Below, piece after piece: positions 53,210 to 60,372 of a DNA stretch of 64,000 bases (the stretch's first letter is position 1; every line of letters starts with the position of its first letter). Location of the stretch: the NCBI RefSeq assembly GCF_904846315.1, contig NZ_CAJHAF010000001.1, positions 2,542,001-2,606,000 on the forward strand, written 5' to 3'. The translations under genes were made by a program, and so were the position numbers. The notes under the pieces were generated by a model. The model ran no database searches, was not told the DNA's origin, and was given only the letters and a program-made list of their open reading frames with translations. The DNA comes from Psychrobacter jeotgali (lineage in GTDB: Bacteria; Pseudomonadota; Gammaproteobacteria; Pseudomonadales; Moraxellaceae).

Positions 53210-54058
53210 CTATTTATTTGTTGTGAGATTCGCTTGTTGCAAAGCTTGAGTAGCCTGAGTGACATCAATAGCTTGACCTGTCCAGCGCTTAAAACTTAAA
53301 GCTGCTTGGCCAATGAGCATCCCATAACCATCCGAAGCCTGAGCACCGCGCTCCTTAAAGTGTTGTAAAAACGGTAGAGGGCGGCCATACATCATATCGT
53401 AAGCATGCTGAGCTTGTAGATTATCAGCAAGTGGTAAGGTTGCGTCGGTCAGTCCAATAGAAGTAGCATTTATAATCAAATCAAAGTCGCCCGTCAGATC
53501 AGCAGTGGCACAAGTTGTGATAGAGTGCTGATTTATCTCATTGCTAGCAGCGCTGAGCTCGGCGACCAAGGTATCGGCTTTGCTCAAAGTACGATTGGCT
53601 ATAGTTAGCGCTCCGATACCCGCTTGAATAAGTGGTAACACTACGCCGCGCGCAGCTCCGCCGGCACCGATAAGCGCTACCCGAGCGTTTTTTAAAGGCC
53701 AGCCCAAGCTGACGATATGATTGACCAAACCTTGACCATCAGTGTTATCTCCATATAAGACCCCATCTTTTACTAGTAAAGTGTTGACGGCTCCAGCCAC
53801 GCTGGCATGTTCGGATAGCGCGCCGCGCTCTTGACACAAGTCATAAGCTACTTGCTTAAAGGGTACGGTCACATTAGCACCTATGCCGCCGCCACCGAAG
53901 AAAGCTTCAACCACAGCAGTAAAGCTAGCCGCATCATTAGGGCAGTACTGGCGCTGATAACGAATATCTAGCCCGATCTGATCAGCGAAAACTTGATGAA
54001 TTTGGGGCGATTTACTATGAGCAATAGGGTTGCCAATTACGATGAAATGCTGAGTCAT
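53210..54058 (-). CDS. aroE: Shikimate dehydrogenase
   Basis: NADPH-dependent reduction of 3-dehydroshikimate in aromatic synthesis. 282 residues from the ATG at 54058. The open frame extends to 54121 but with an unlikely hydrophobic leader. Motifs: VIGNPIAHSKSPQIH for shikimate, GANVTVPFKQ with the catalytic lysine, DNTDGQGLV with the catalytic aspartate, IGAGGAARGVVLPLI for NADP, and the C-terminal GMLIGQAALSFKRW. Convergent with the FUSC gene, 33 bp apart. Confidence 0.93.
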   Translation of the reverse strand: MTQHFIVIGNPIAHSKSPQIHQVFADQIGLDIRYQRQYCPNDAASFTAVVEAFFGGGGIGANVTVPFKQVAYDLCQERGALSEHASVAGAVNTLLVKDGVLYGDNTDGQGLVNHIVSLGWPLKNARVALIGAGGAARGVVLPLIQAGIGALTIANRTLSKADTLVAELSAASNEINQHSITTCATADLTGDFDLIINATSIGLTDATLPLADNLQAQHAYDMMYGRPLPFLQHFKERGAQASDGYGMLIGQAALSFKRWTGQAIDVTQATQALQQANLTTNK

Positions 54059-54274
54059 AGACGATCCGGTTGCTAGAAGATTAGAGAAAAAGTAAGGGGT
54101 AAGGATAGAAAAAATAATCAAAACTTACTCATCATAGGGGATAACAATATTTTTAACAAATTTGTACTGTCGGTGATTGTTATCCGTAACGTAAAGGGTG
54201 GTCAATTGCTAGGCAGTTGGGTAAACTGTTAAGCTAATTATTTGATAAAACTTTTGGTGCAAAAGGAGTTAATA

Positions 54275-54343
54275 ATGGGTTTACCAAGCCTGTTTAACTT
54301 TATATTGTTCAATCCTATATTGCATTTAATATCAATTGACTAG
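54275..54343 (+). CDS. Possible 22-residue micropeptide
   Basis: ATG at 54275 is preceded by AAAAGGAG at 6-7 bases, one of the best ribosome binding sites in the window. It opens a 22-codon frame (starting MGLPSLFNF, ending LISID), hydrophobic in the middle. No homologue known to me. It lies in the 690-bp spacer (54059-54750) where nothing else is seen. It may be a chance match. Confidence 0.3.
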   Translation: MGLPSLFNFILFNPILHLISID

Positions 54344-54750
54344 TCGCTCAAAGTTGCGCCCGTTTTCGTAATTATTTTAATGACTATTTTCGTATCTTTT
54401 TTCATAACTATAATGACTACAAAATTACGGAACAGTTATTGCAGGTACGGGGCATATTGTAAACACTAAGTATAAAGTCCCAAATACGAAAAATGTGCAT
54501 CAAGCGATGGATTAGAGCTTAGAAGCCTGCTTGCTAATAACCAAGTGTGGACACGCAGAGAGGCTCAGTAATCCTGACAGTACCAGTATTAAACACAGAG
54601 TGGTAAAAGCCATCTGTTATAGTTATTCACCTTATCGATAAATGCTGTATTAATGATGCAGCGTTTTCAAGCCCTATTATTTATAGCCCATTTCTTATAA
54701 GCGGTCTATGAGTAAATAGCTGATTAATATAATTCTAAGACCTTAAGAGT

Positions 54751-55434
54751 GTGAGTAAATTGCCCATGTTGAATGATAATCTACAGACCTTCGTAGTCGG
54801 TATAATAATGGCAGCTGGTGTATCGTTAAGTGCCTGTAACGGTTCAGAGTCGGAGGTAGTAAAAGATACTGCTGTTGAGACGGTTACCGAACAAACCTCT
54901 ACCGCAGAAGTGCAGGCTAAGTCTGATTCGGACATGGATGGCGCTACGGTTGAAGGGGTGCCAGTCAAGTATGATTTGGCTTCATGGCCTAATGATGCGG
55001 TTGAAGCAGTCGATATCAATGAGCTCGACGGTATTGTTTCAACCTTTGGCAAGGTTGTTAGTAAGGACGAAAGCAGTCTGGACTATGCCAGTAATCCTGC
55101 GACCAAATATCGTTTTATGCAAAATGATAAGCCTTATTTGGATGTCATTGATTCGCAAAAGTATCTAGAGTTCGGTTGGTATTATGCCAATCCTACCGAT
55201 TCTGATAGCGAAAAAGAGCTGAGCCAAAAGCACGCCAAAAAAGTCTATCAGATGTCGCGCCAGCTTATGGGCGATGAAGGCGGCAAAGTGCTCAACCGGA
55301 TGCTCAATGGACAGATTATCAAGAATGAAACGGTCGGTGGTCAAAAAATCGAACTGGCAAAGTGCGAGTTTTATAGCTGTATGCTGGTGTTAAATAAGTC
55401 TGCCGCCTCGCCCGCAGGAACAGATATCAGCTAA
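54751..55434 (+). CDS. Predicted lipoprotein of unknown function
   Basis: 227 residues. An N-terminal signal with lipobox LSAC (Cys29) indicates a type II lipoprotein. The mature part starts with an acidic Thr/Glu/Ser-rich linker and then a globular region (PVKYDLASWPNDAVEAVDINEL, YRFMQNDKPYLDVIDS, CEFYSCMLVL) with a late cysteine pair. The GTG start at 54751 places Lys3 before the hydrophobic core; ATG 54766 would remove it. 12 bp upstream of pabC and probably co-transcribed. Family not recognised. Confidence 0.75.
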   Translation: MSKLPMLNDNLQTFVVGIIMAAGVSLSACNGSESEVVKDTAVETVTEQTSTAEVQAKSDSDMDGATVEGVPVKYDLASWPNDAVEAVDINELDGIVSTFGKVVSKDESSLDYASNPATKYRFMQNDKPYLDVIDSQKYLEFGWYYANPTDSDSEKELSQKHAKKVYQMSRQLMGDEGGKVLNRMLNGQIIKNETVGGQKIELAKCEFYSCMLVLNKSAASPAGTDIS

Positions 55435-55446
55435 CGAGGTGCCAAA

Positions 55447-56418
55447 ATGCTCGATAACTGGCATCGTTTGCATCCAGTGCCTGATATTATAAATATGAGC
55501 GCTATAGATACATGCGCTGCAAATAAAGGCACTGTAGAGCCAAAGCTGACACTAACACCAGATAATCGCGGCGTGAGCTATGGTGATGGTTTCTTTAGCA
55601 CCATGGGGGTTATAAACGGCGAGATACTGTGGCAAAGCTATCATGCGCAGCGTCTTAACTCCCACGCTCAAGCCCTACAATTAAATATCGATAACCAAAA
55701 GCTGCTCGCAATGTTAGCCAGTCATGCTAAGCAACTAGAGCAAGGGGTAATGAAGGTTGTCATTACTCGTGCTCAGCAAGCAGTGCGCGGTTATGGATTT
55801 ACCGCCAATAAACTAGGTAGCGATTGCGAGATTTGGCTCAAGTCAACGGCTATGTCTATCGAGACTACTGCGTGTACATCTCTATCCCATGGGTGCTCCG
55901 TCTTACTCCAGCCTTCCATCTCTGCTATCTGTCTGTCTGCAAAATTGGCTTGTCTACCGCCGCCATTAGCGGGTCTCAAAAGTCTAAATCGGCTGGATAG
56001 TGTACTAGCCAGTGGCGAGCTCCAAAGAGTTAAAGGAGCTAATCCCAATATCGGTGAAGGCTTGGTACGTGATATGACTGGCTGCTGGGTCGAGGGCACG
56101 ATGAGTAATGTCTTTTACCAATTATCTAGCGCCCAATCGACTGAGGCTAGCTATAAAGCCAATCACCATCTATCAGACCACTATCTATTATCAGGTCAGT
56201 GGTTTACGCCGCCTATAGTGGAGTCGGGTGTCGCTGGCGTGATGCGCCAAGTCATCATAGATAACCTCATTAATACGGATAAACCTGTTATTGAACGAGC
56301 TTTATTAGATAAAGATTTGGCTCATATCAGTAAACTATTCTTTTGCAATGCCCTACGCGGAGTAATGCCAGTAAGCTCGCTGACTTTGTTAAATGGAGAG
56401 CTACTGGAGTTTGGTTAG
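55447..56418 (+). CDS. pabC: Aminodeoxychorismate lyase
   Basis: PLP enzyme (class IV aminotransferase fold) that releases 4-aminobenzoate and pyruvate for folate synthesis. 323 residues, longer than the usual about 270. It has RGVSYGDGFFSTMGV, HAQRLNSHAQAL, VVITRAQQAVRGYG and GLKSLNRLDSVLAS with the PLP lysine. C-terminal EGTMSNVFY and RQVIIDNL are family segments. A long interrupted region of Ser, Cys and Leu (about 140-170) is divergent. In many bacteria pabC is followed by mltG, tmk and holB. Here a restriction cassette intervenes. Confidence 0.85.
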   Translation: MLDNWHRLHPVPDIINMSAIDTCAANKGTVEPKLTLTPDNRGVSYGDGFFSTMGVINGEILWQSYHAQRLNSHAQALQLNIDNQKLLAMLASHAKQLEQGVMKVVITRAQQAVRGYGFTANKLGSDCEIWLKSTAMSIETTACTSLSHGCSVLLQPSISAICLSAKLACLPPPLAGLKSLNRLDSVLASGELQRVKGANPNIGEGLVRDMTGCWVEGTMSNVFYQLSSAQSTEASYKANHHLSDHYLLSGQWFTPPIVESGVAGVMRQVIIDNLINTDKPVIERALLDKDLAHISKLFFCNALRGVMPVSSLTLLNGELLEFG

Positions 56419-56421
56419 TGC

Positions 56422-56613
56422 TTACTCTACGCCAAATATAATAAATTTAGTATCAATAAAGTTATCAGCTTCTAACACAATATCCTCATTTCTATATCTC
56501 TCTTGCGCTTCTAACATCGCGGTTCCTGCATCTTTAGCGACCACCTCAATGAGGGCACTCATGGTTTCGATTATTTCTATTTGATAGGTTTTTAAGCCTG
56601 TTTTTTCTGTCAT
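56422..56613 (-). CDS. dpnD: DpnD/PcfM-type small protein
   Basis: 63 residues from the ATG at 56613, which has GTGAG at the right spacing. The open frame continues to 56706 (94 residues). The sequence KTYQIEIIETMSALIEVVAK, then AMLEAQERYRNEDIVLEADNF and an aromatic/acidic end, matches the DpnD-PcfM domain by recollection. DpnD is encoded beside DpnI in Streptococcus pneumoniae and its role is unknown. Here it lies in a cassette with a DpnI homologue, though not in the same operon. It ends 3 bp from the pabC stop, on the opposite strand. Confidence 0.72.
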   Translation of the reverse strand: MTEKTGLKTYQIEIIETMSALIEVVAKDAGTAMLEAQERYRNEDIVLEADNFIDTKFIIFGVE

Positions 56614-56714
56614 AACGGTTCTCACTTTTGCTACGGCGGGTTTCATTGATCGTAGCGAAAAGATTCTAGAGAAGTGATCGTCTTTTGTTAACAATGCTTG
56701 TGTCATGCATTAGA

Positions 56715-56759
56715 TTGATCAATGATCCTTTTAAATCAATATTATTAAAGTTTAAAAGG
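56715..56759. promoter_or_regulatory. Divergent promoter with inverted repeat and two GATC sites
   Basis: CCTTTTAAA (56727-56735) and TTTAAAAGG (56751-56759) are perfect 9-base arms around an AT-rich 15-base centre. The right arm overlaps the ribosome binding site of the 188-residue gene. Two GATC tetramers (56717-56720, 56724-56727) abut the left arm. A weak promoter fits: TTGATC at 56715-56720, 17 bases, AATATT at 56738-56743. An operator is a reasonable reading, not shown. Confidence 0.45.
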
Positions 56760-56766
56760 AAAAATT

Positions 56767-57333
56767 ATGCGTCCAATCTATGAAGAAAGTAGAATCCCGC
56801 TACAAATACGGCGATTGATGATTTTTGACGAAATCTGTCAATTAGCACAAAAAAAGCCTGACGAAATTGTCCATTTATCTCGCTATACACAACTGGCATT
56901 AGGCGTCATGTATCTGCGAGACTTCAATAAATATATTGCCTTTGGTGGAGTATTTGAATATGCGCATACACGTGAGGAGGTTATTGAACAAGGTATCAAT
57001 GTCTTTCCTAATGATGAGCTAGTGAGGTGTGCGATAACAGTGAATCTCAAACCGTTTACTAAACCTGCTCGAACACCTATTCAGTTGCTTTGGCACTGGA
57101 ATAGTTATGTGAAGAATAGGCAGCATGCGTATATAGATTATTGTGAAGAGAGCTTTTTTCGAATCAATGATGAAATTGATTGGGAATATCCACCGCATAA
57201 ATTTCATGACCGTTTAGTTGCAACAGCACGATTACCATTATGGGATGATAGGGATGAATTGATTGCAGATGTTTATCGGGATAAGAAAGGACAACCAAGA
57301 CCTAAGCGCTACAATGAAAAGCGTTTAGGATAA
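56767..57333 (+). CDS. Unknown 188-residue protein in the DpnI cassette
   Basis: Not recognised. 188 residues, soluble and strongly charged, rich in Arg, Glu, Tyr and Trp. Segments: MRPIYEESRIPLQIRRLMIF, YTQLALGVMYLRDFNKYIAF, NLKPFTKPARTPIQLLWHWN, and a Lys/Arg-rich end RDKKGQPRPKRYNEKRLG. No DPPY/NPPY or FxGxG methyltransferase motifs, no P-loop, no zinc finger, no transmembrane segment. GGAAA ribosome binding site. It faces the dpnI-like gene with a 9-base 3' overlap (57325-57333) and is divergent from dpnD. Its position suggests a cassette function, but none can be assigned. Confidence 0.8.
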   Translation: MRPIYEESRIPLQIRRLMIFDEICQLAQKKPDEIVHLSRYTQLALGVMYLRDFNKYIAFGGVFEYAHTREEVIEQGINVFPNDELVRCAITVNLKPFTKPARTPIQLLWHWNSYVKNRQHAYIDYCEESFFRINDEIDWEYPPHKFHDRLVATARLPLWDDRDELIADVYRDKKGQPRPKRYNEKRLG

Positions 57334-58089
57334 TTTCCGATAACGACCACGGCCTAAAAACTCAATAATACCTTTATCACGTAATACTTGTAACTGCTGG
57401 CGAATTTTATCTTTAACATGGTTGTTTTCAGGATACTTAAGCTGTAATTCATCCGCAAAAGCATAGACTTGTTGCAAAGTAAATTTGTCATCAAGTCTAT
57501 CAATACATTGCCAAACATCTAACGTCCAGCCTCGTGCTTGCGGCGTTTGCTCTCGTAAAAATAACGTTTTTTGAAATTGCTGAGTGACTTTCTCACGTGC
57601 TATGACCTGCTGATTTTTAACCAAAAACACCTTTCCTGAATCTGGAACTTGGCGCAAATCAATATTACAGCCCACCCAACCTGCACGCCTTGCTGTAGGA
57701 GGTAAAGGCTTGCGTTTAATAATCATTGCTGATTTAAAAAAATGCTTGGGAATAATAAGAAAATTATTAACTCTAAGCTTAGGCGAGTAAGTCAAAAAGA
57801 AAAAACTGGGATTATTCTCACTATTGATACGTTCAATCATAGTGTCATAGGCACCATCGTTAACAATGTTACTTAATTTTGCCTTTTTACTTTTGAGCTC
57901 GTATTGTTCTTTACAGGTGGCACAATAAAAGTCAGCGACAGGTTGGTTATTGACAAATTCAGCTAAAGGCTGGGTACTACAGTTGGGACAATAAGCATTA
58001 TCTTTGACCCAAGCTTCACTGAGGACCCGAATGATTTGGGGCGTTGAGTTATAATTGGCAGCTAAGCTTTGATTGAAGTCTAAAAACAT
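57325..58089 (-). CDS. dpnC: DpnI-family methyl-directed restriction endonuclease
   Basis: 254 residues, the same length as pneumococcal DpnI as I recall it. Catalytic domain: VADFYC with Asp53, then YELKSKK with Glu64 and Lys66 (PD-(D/E)XK nuclease). A zinc finger is formed by Cys34, Cys37, Cys56 and Cys59. LSNIVNDGAYDTMIERI, FFFLTYS, PPTARRAGWVGCNIDL and the C-terminal winged helix (about 185-254, IRQQLQVLRDKGIIEFLGRG) follow. DpnI cuts G(m6A)TC in both strands, so the enzyme destroys Dam-methylated incoming DNA. No methyltransferase is needed nearby. Markedly AT-rich (hand-counted lines 32-37% G+C, against 42% in a line of mltG), suggesting transfer. Confidence 0.93.
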   Translation of the reverse strand: MFLDFNQSLAANYNSTPQIIRVLSEAWVKDNAYCPNCSTQPLAEFVNNQPVADFYCATCKEQYELKSKKAKLSNIVNDGAYDTMIERINSENNPSFFFLTYSPKLRVNNFLIIPKHFFKSAMIIKRKPLPPTARRAGWVGCNIDLRQVPDSGKVFLVKNQQVIAREKVTQQFQKTLFLREQTPQARGWTLDVWQCIDRLDDKFTLQQVYAFADELQLKYPENNHVKDKIRQQLQVLRDKGIIEFLGRGRYRKLS

Positions 58090-58200
58090 AATTGTGAATC
58101 TATAAAATGGATGGTTGAGTAAGACATAGGATATCTTATAAGTTATAGCACGATAAACCTTGATTTGATGAGCAATTTGTTGAAAGCTAAGTAAATCTCA

Positions 58201-58229
58201 TTGAAATGCGTTCCGTTCAGTGCTAAATT
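58201..58229 (+). promoter_or_regulatory. Candidate mltG promoter
   Basis: TTGAAA (58201-58206, 5/6), exactly 17 bases, then TAAATT (58224-58229, 4/6). Start near 58236, about 22 bases before the mltG ATG. It lets mltG-tmk be transcribed without pabC, as expected if the cassette split the old operon. Confidence 0.5.
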
Positions 58230-58257
58230 CTAGCAAACCTCTGCCCTGTGAGTTGCC

Positions 58258-59487
58258 ATGAGCAAGCTAACCCCTGAAAACCCTGATGATAAACCTAATA
58301 ACAGCTTGCCTACCGAAGAGTCTAATCAGACCGAGGATGAGGCAATTGTTACGGACATCTCGCTTATTAGTAGAGAGGGTAAACCACGGCGTTATAAAAA
58401 GGACAACCAGTCTTTTTTTATGCAGCGTGGCTATCAGATTTTATTAGTACTGGGACTGATTGCCGCTTTTTTATTAGTAATGGTTTATCAAACGTTATTT
58501 GGGCGGATAGAGCAGCCTGAGCAAAAAGTAACTATTGAAAAGGGCGATACTTATTACGGGTTGTTACCACAGTGGCAACAAGAAATCCCGCTGTTTTCTG
58601 CCAGTATTGCTAAGATGTATATTAAATCACAGGTTGATGCGCCCTTGCATGCTGGTATTTATCAATTACCTGCCAATCCGACCATTGCCGAAGCACTACA
58701 AATATTGGGGCAAGGCGCAAAAGTGGCTATGGTAAAAGTACAGATTATCGAAGGCAAAACGGCCAATGACTTGTATCAGAATTTGCTTGAAAATGAAGGC
58801 ATTAAAAAAGAAGCATTAACTGCCAATGCGGATAATGCTAGCATTGCTCAAGCACTCGACTTGGTAGGCGTACTACCCGACTCGGTAATCAATAGCGATG
58901 ATCCTATTGTCAGCTATAACCTTGAGGGCTGGTTTGCGCCTGATACTTATTATTATGGAGAAGGTGCTACCGATACCACGGTGTTGACCGACCTGTATAA
59001 GCGTCAGCAGCAAGCCTTGACCAGTGCATGGGAGAGTCGAGCGCCAGACTTGCCTTATGAGACTCCTTATGAAGCGCTGATTATGGCTTCTATTATCGAA
59101 AAAGAAACCAGTGTGCCAGAAGAGCGTCCGCTAGTAGCTGCAGTATTTACCAATCGTATGAAAAAAGGCATGCGCATGCAGACCGATCCGACCATTATTT
59201 ATGGCATGGGTAGCCGCTACGATGGTAATATTCGCCGAGCAGATATCGATGAAAAAACGGCCTATAACACTTATCAAATCGACGGCTTACCGCCAACCCC
59301 TATTGCTTTGCCTTCTGCCAGCTCGATAGAAGCCACTTTGCATCCGGCTGATAGTGAAGCATTATATTTTGTCGCTACTGGTAATGGCGGTCATAAATTT
59401 ACCAATAATTTAGCAGACCATAATCAAGCGGTAAAAGAATATCTAAAGGTAATGCGTGAAAAAAAGTCACAAACGCCGCCACCATAA
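58258..59487 (+). CDS. mltG: Endolytic murein transglycosylase MltG
   Basis: Cleaves nascent peptidoglycan and probably terminates glycan synthesis. 409 residues, longer than E. coli MltG (340) by a 60-residue polar cytoplasmic N-terminus. One membrane helix (about 60-80), a LysM-like region, then the YceG domain with EGWFAPDTYYYGEG and IIEKETSVPEERPLVAAVFTNR carrying the catalytic glutamate, and MQTDPTIIYGMG. GTGAG ribosome binding site. tmk follows after 54 bp. Confidence 0.93.
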   Translation: MSKLTPENPDDKPNNSLPTEESNQTEDEAIVTDISLISREGKPRRYKKDNQSFFMQRGYQILLVLGLIAAFLLVMVYQTLFGRIEQPEQKVTIEKGDTYYGLLPQWQQEIPLFSASIAKMYIKSQVDAPLHAGIYQLPANPTIAEALQILGQGAKVAMVKVQIIEGKTANDLYQNLLENEGIKKEALTANADNASIAQALDLVGVLPDSVINSDDPIVSYNLEGWFAPDTYYYGEGATDTTVLTDLYKRQQQALTSAWESRAPDLPYETPYEALIMASIIEKETSVPEERPLVAAVFTNRMKKGMRMQTDPTIIYGMGSRYDGNIRRADIDEKTAYNTYQIDGLPPTPIALPSASSIEATLHPADSEALYFVATGNGGHKFTNNLADHNQAVKEYLKVMREKKSQTPPP

Positions 59488-59541
59488 CTCATAACTAGCT
59501 ACACTCAATCCAACCTAGTGTTGGCGATATAAGGTTTCATT

Positions 59542-60285
59542 ATGCCCTCTGCTTTAAGTGCTCAGTCTAATAACGTTCAAACTCCTCATGTAAAGCCTGA
59601 TAGTATAGATTCTAGTTCAGAAAAACTTGACAAGGCACGTGGGCATTTTATTAGCTTTGAGGGTACAGAAGGCGTAGGTAAGACCACGGCTATCGACCAG
59701 CTCTGTAGCCATCTACAAACGGTTGGTATCGATTATCTACGCACACGCGAGCCGGGTGGTAGCCCTTTTGCTGAGCGGCTGCGGGCTATTCTTTTAGATC
59801 CTGCCACTGATATCAATGATGATACCGAGCTGTTACTGCTGTTTGCAGCACGCTGTGACCATTTACAACAAGTTATCTTACCTGCTTTGAACAGCGGTAC
59901 TTGGGTGATTTGCGACCGTTTTACTGATTCGACCATCGCCTATCAAGGTTTTGGACGGGCATATGGGGATAGTGAAGTGGTGGCAAAGATTGAATTACTG
60001 ATTGCGCAGTTTGTGCCACTATTACCTGATATGACCTTATGGCTGGATTTACCGGTCACTGAAGGTATGAATCGAGCTGGTAAGCGCAGTGCGGCTGACC
60101 GTTTTGAACAACAAGCTACCGAGTTTTTTACCCGAGTATATGAAGGTTTTAGCGCTCTTGCTACCCTACATCCTGAGCGTATTCAGCGTATTGATGCCTC
60201 GGGAAGTAGCGACGAAGTTAGCGAGCGTATTTGGCAGCTAATACAAACTCAGTTTGGTATCGATAGATTTGGTATGGATAGTTGA
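59542..60285 (+). CDS. tmk: Thymidylate kinase
   Basis: Phosphorylates dTMP to dTDP. 247 residues. A polar N-terminal extension of about 34 residues precedes the kinase, whose P-loop is FEGTEGVGKTT (about 39-49). DR-motif: ICDRFTDSTIAYQGFGR. The LID has RAGKRSAADRFE. The usual length is about 210, so the extension accounts for the difference. Normally next to holB, which is absent here; the strand switches to the antiporter gene. Confidence 0.92.
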   Translation: MPSALSAQSNNVQTPHVKPDSIDSSSEKLDKARGHFISFEGTEGVGKTTAIDQLCSHLQTVGIDYLRTREPGGSPFAERLRAILLDPATDINDDTELLLLFAARCDHLQQVILPALNSGTWVICDRFTDSTIAYQGFGRAYGDSEVVAKIELLIAQFVPLLPDMTLWLDLPVTEGMNRAGKRSAADRFEQQATEFFTRVYEGFSALATLHPERIQRIDASGSSDEVSERIWQLIQTQFGIDRFGMDS

Positions 60286-60311
60286 TAAAAGTGGCACTGA
60301 TTAACTAATAG

Positions 60312-60342
60312 AAAAATCCCCAGCTATGAGCTGGGGATTTTT
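60312..60342. terminator. Bidirectional terminator between tmk and the antiporter gene
   Basis: AAAAATCCCCAGCT (60312-60325) and AGCTGGGGATTTTT (60329-60342) are perfect arms with a 3-base loop, followed by T on the plus strand and preceded by A-rich sequence. Confidence 0.85.
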
Positions 60343-60372
60343 TGTTTAAAGGCTTACTTATAAAGCCAGCGA

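Noticed and set aside
56767..57333. 188-residue gene as a Dam-type methyltransferase or modification partner
   Set aside because: No DPPY/NPPY or FxGxG motif. A DpnI enzyme needs no protecting methyltransferase; one would be harmful.
56419..58257. Cassette as a prophage remnant or IS-borne island
   Set aside because: No integrase, transposase, terminal inverted repeats or target-site duplication found at the edges.
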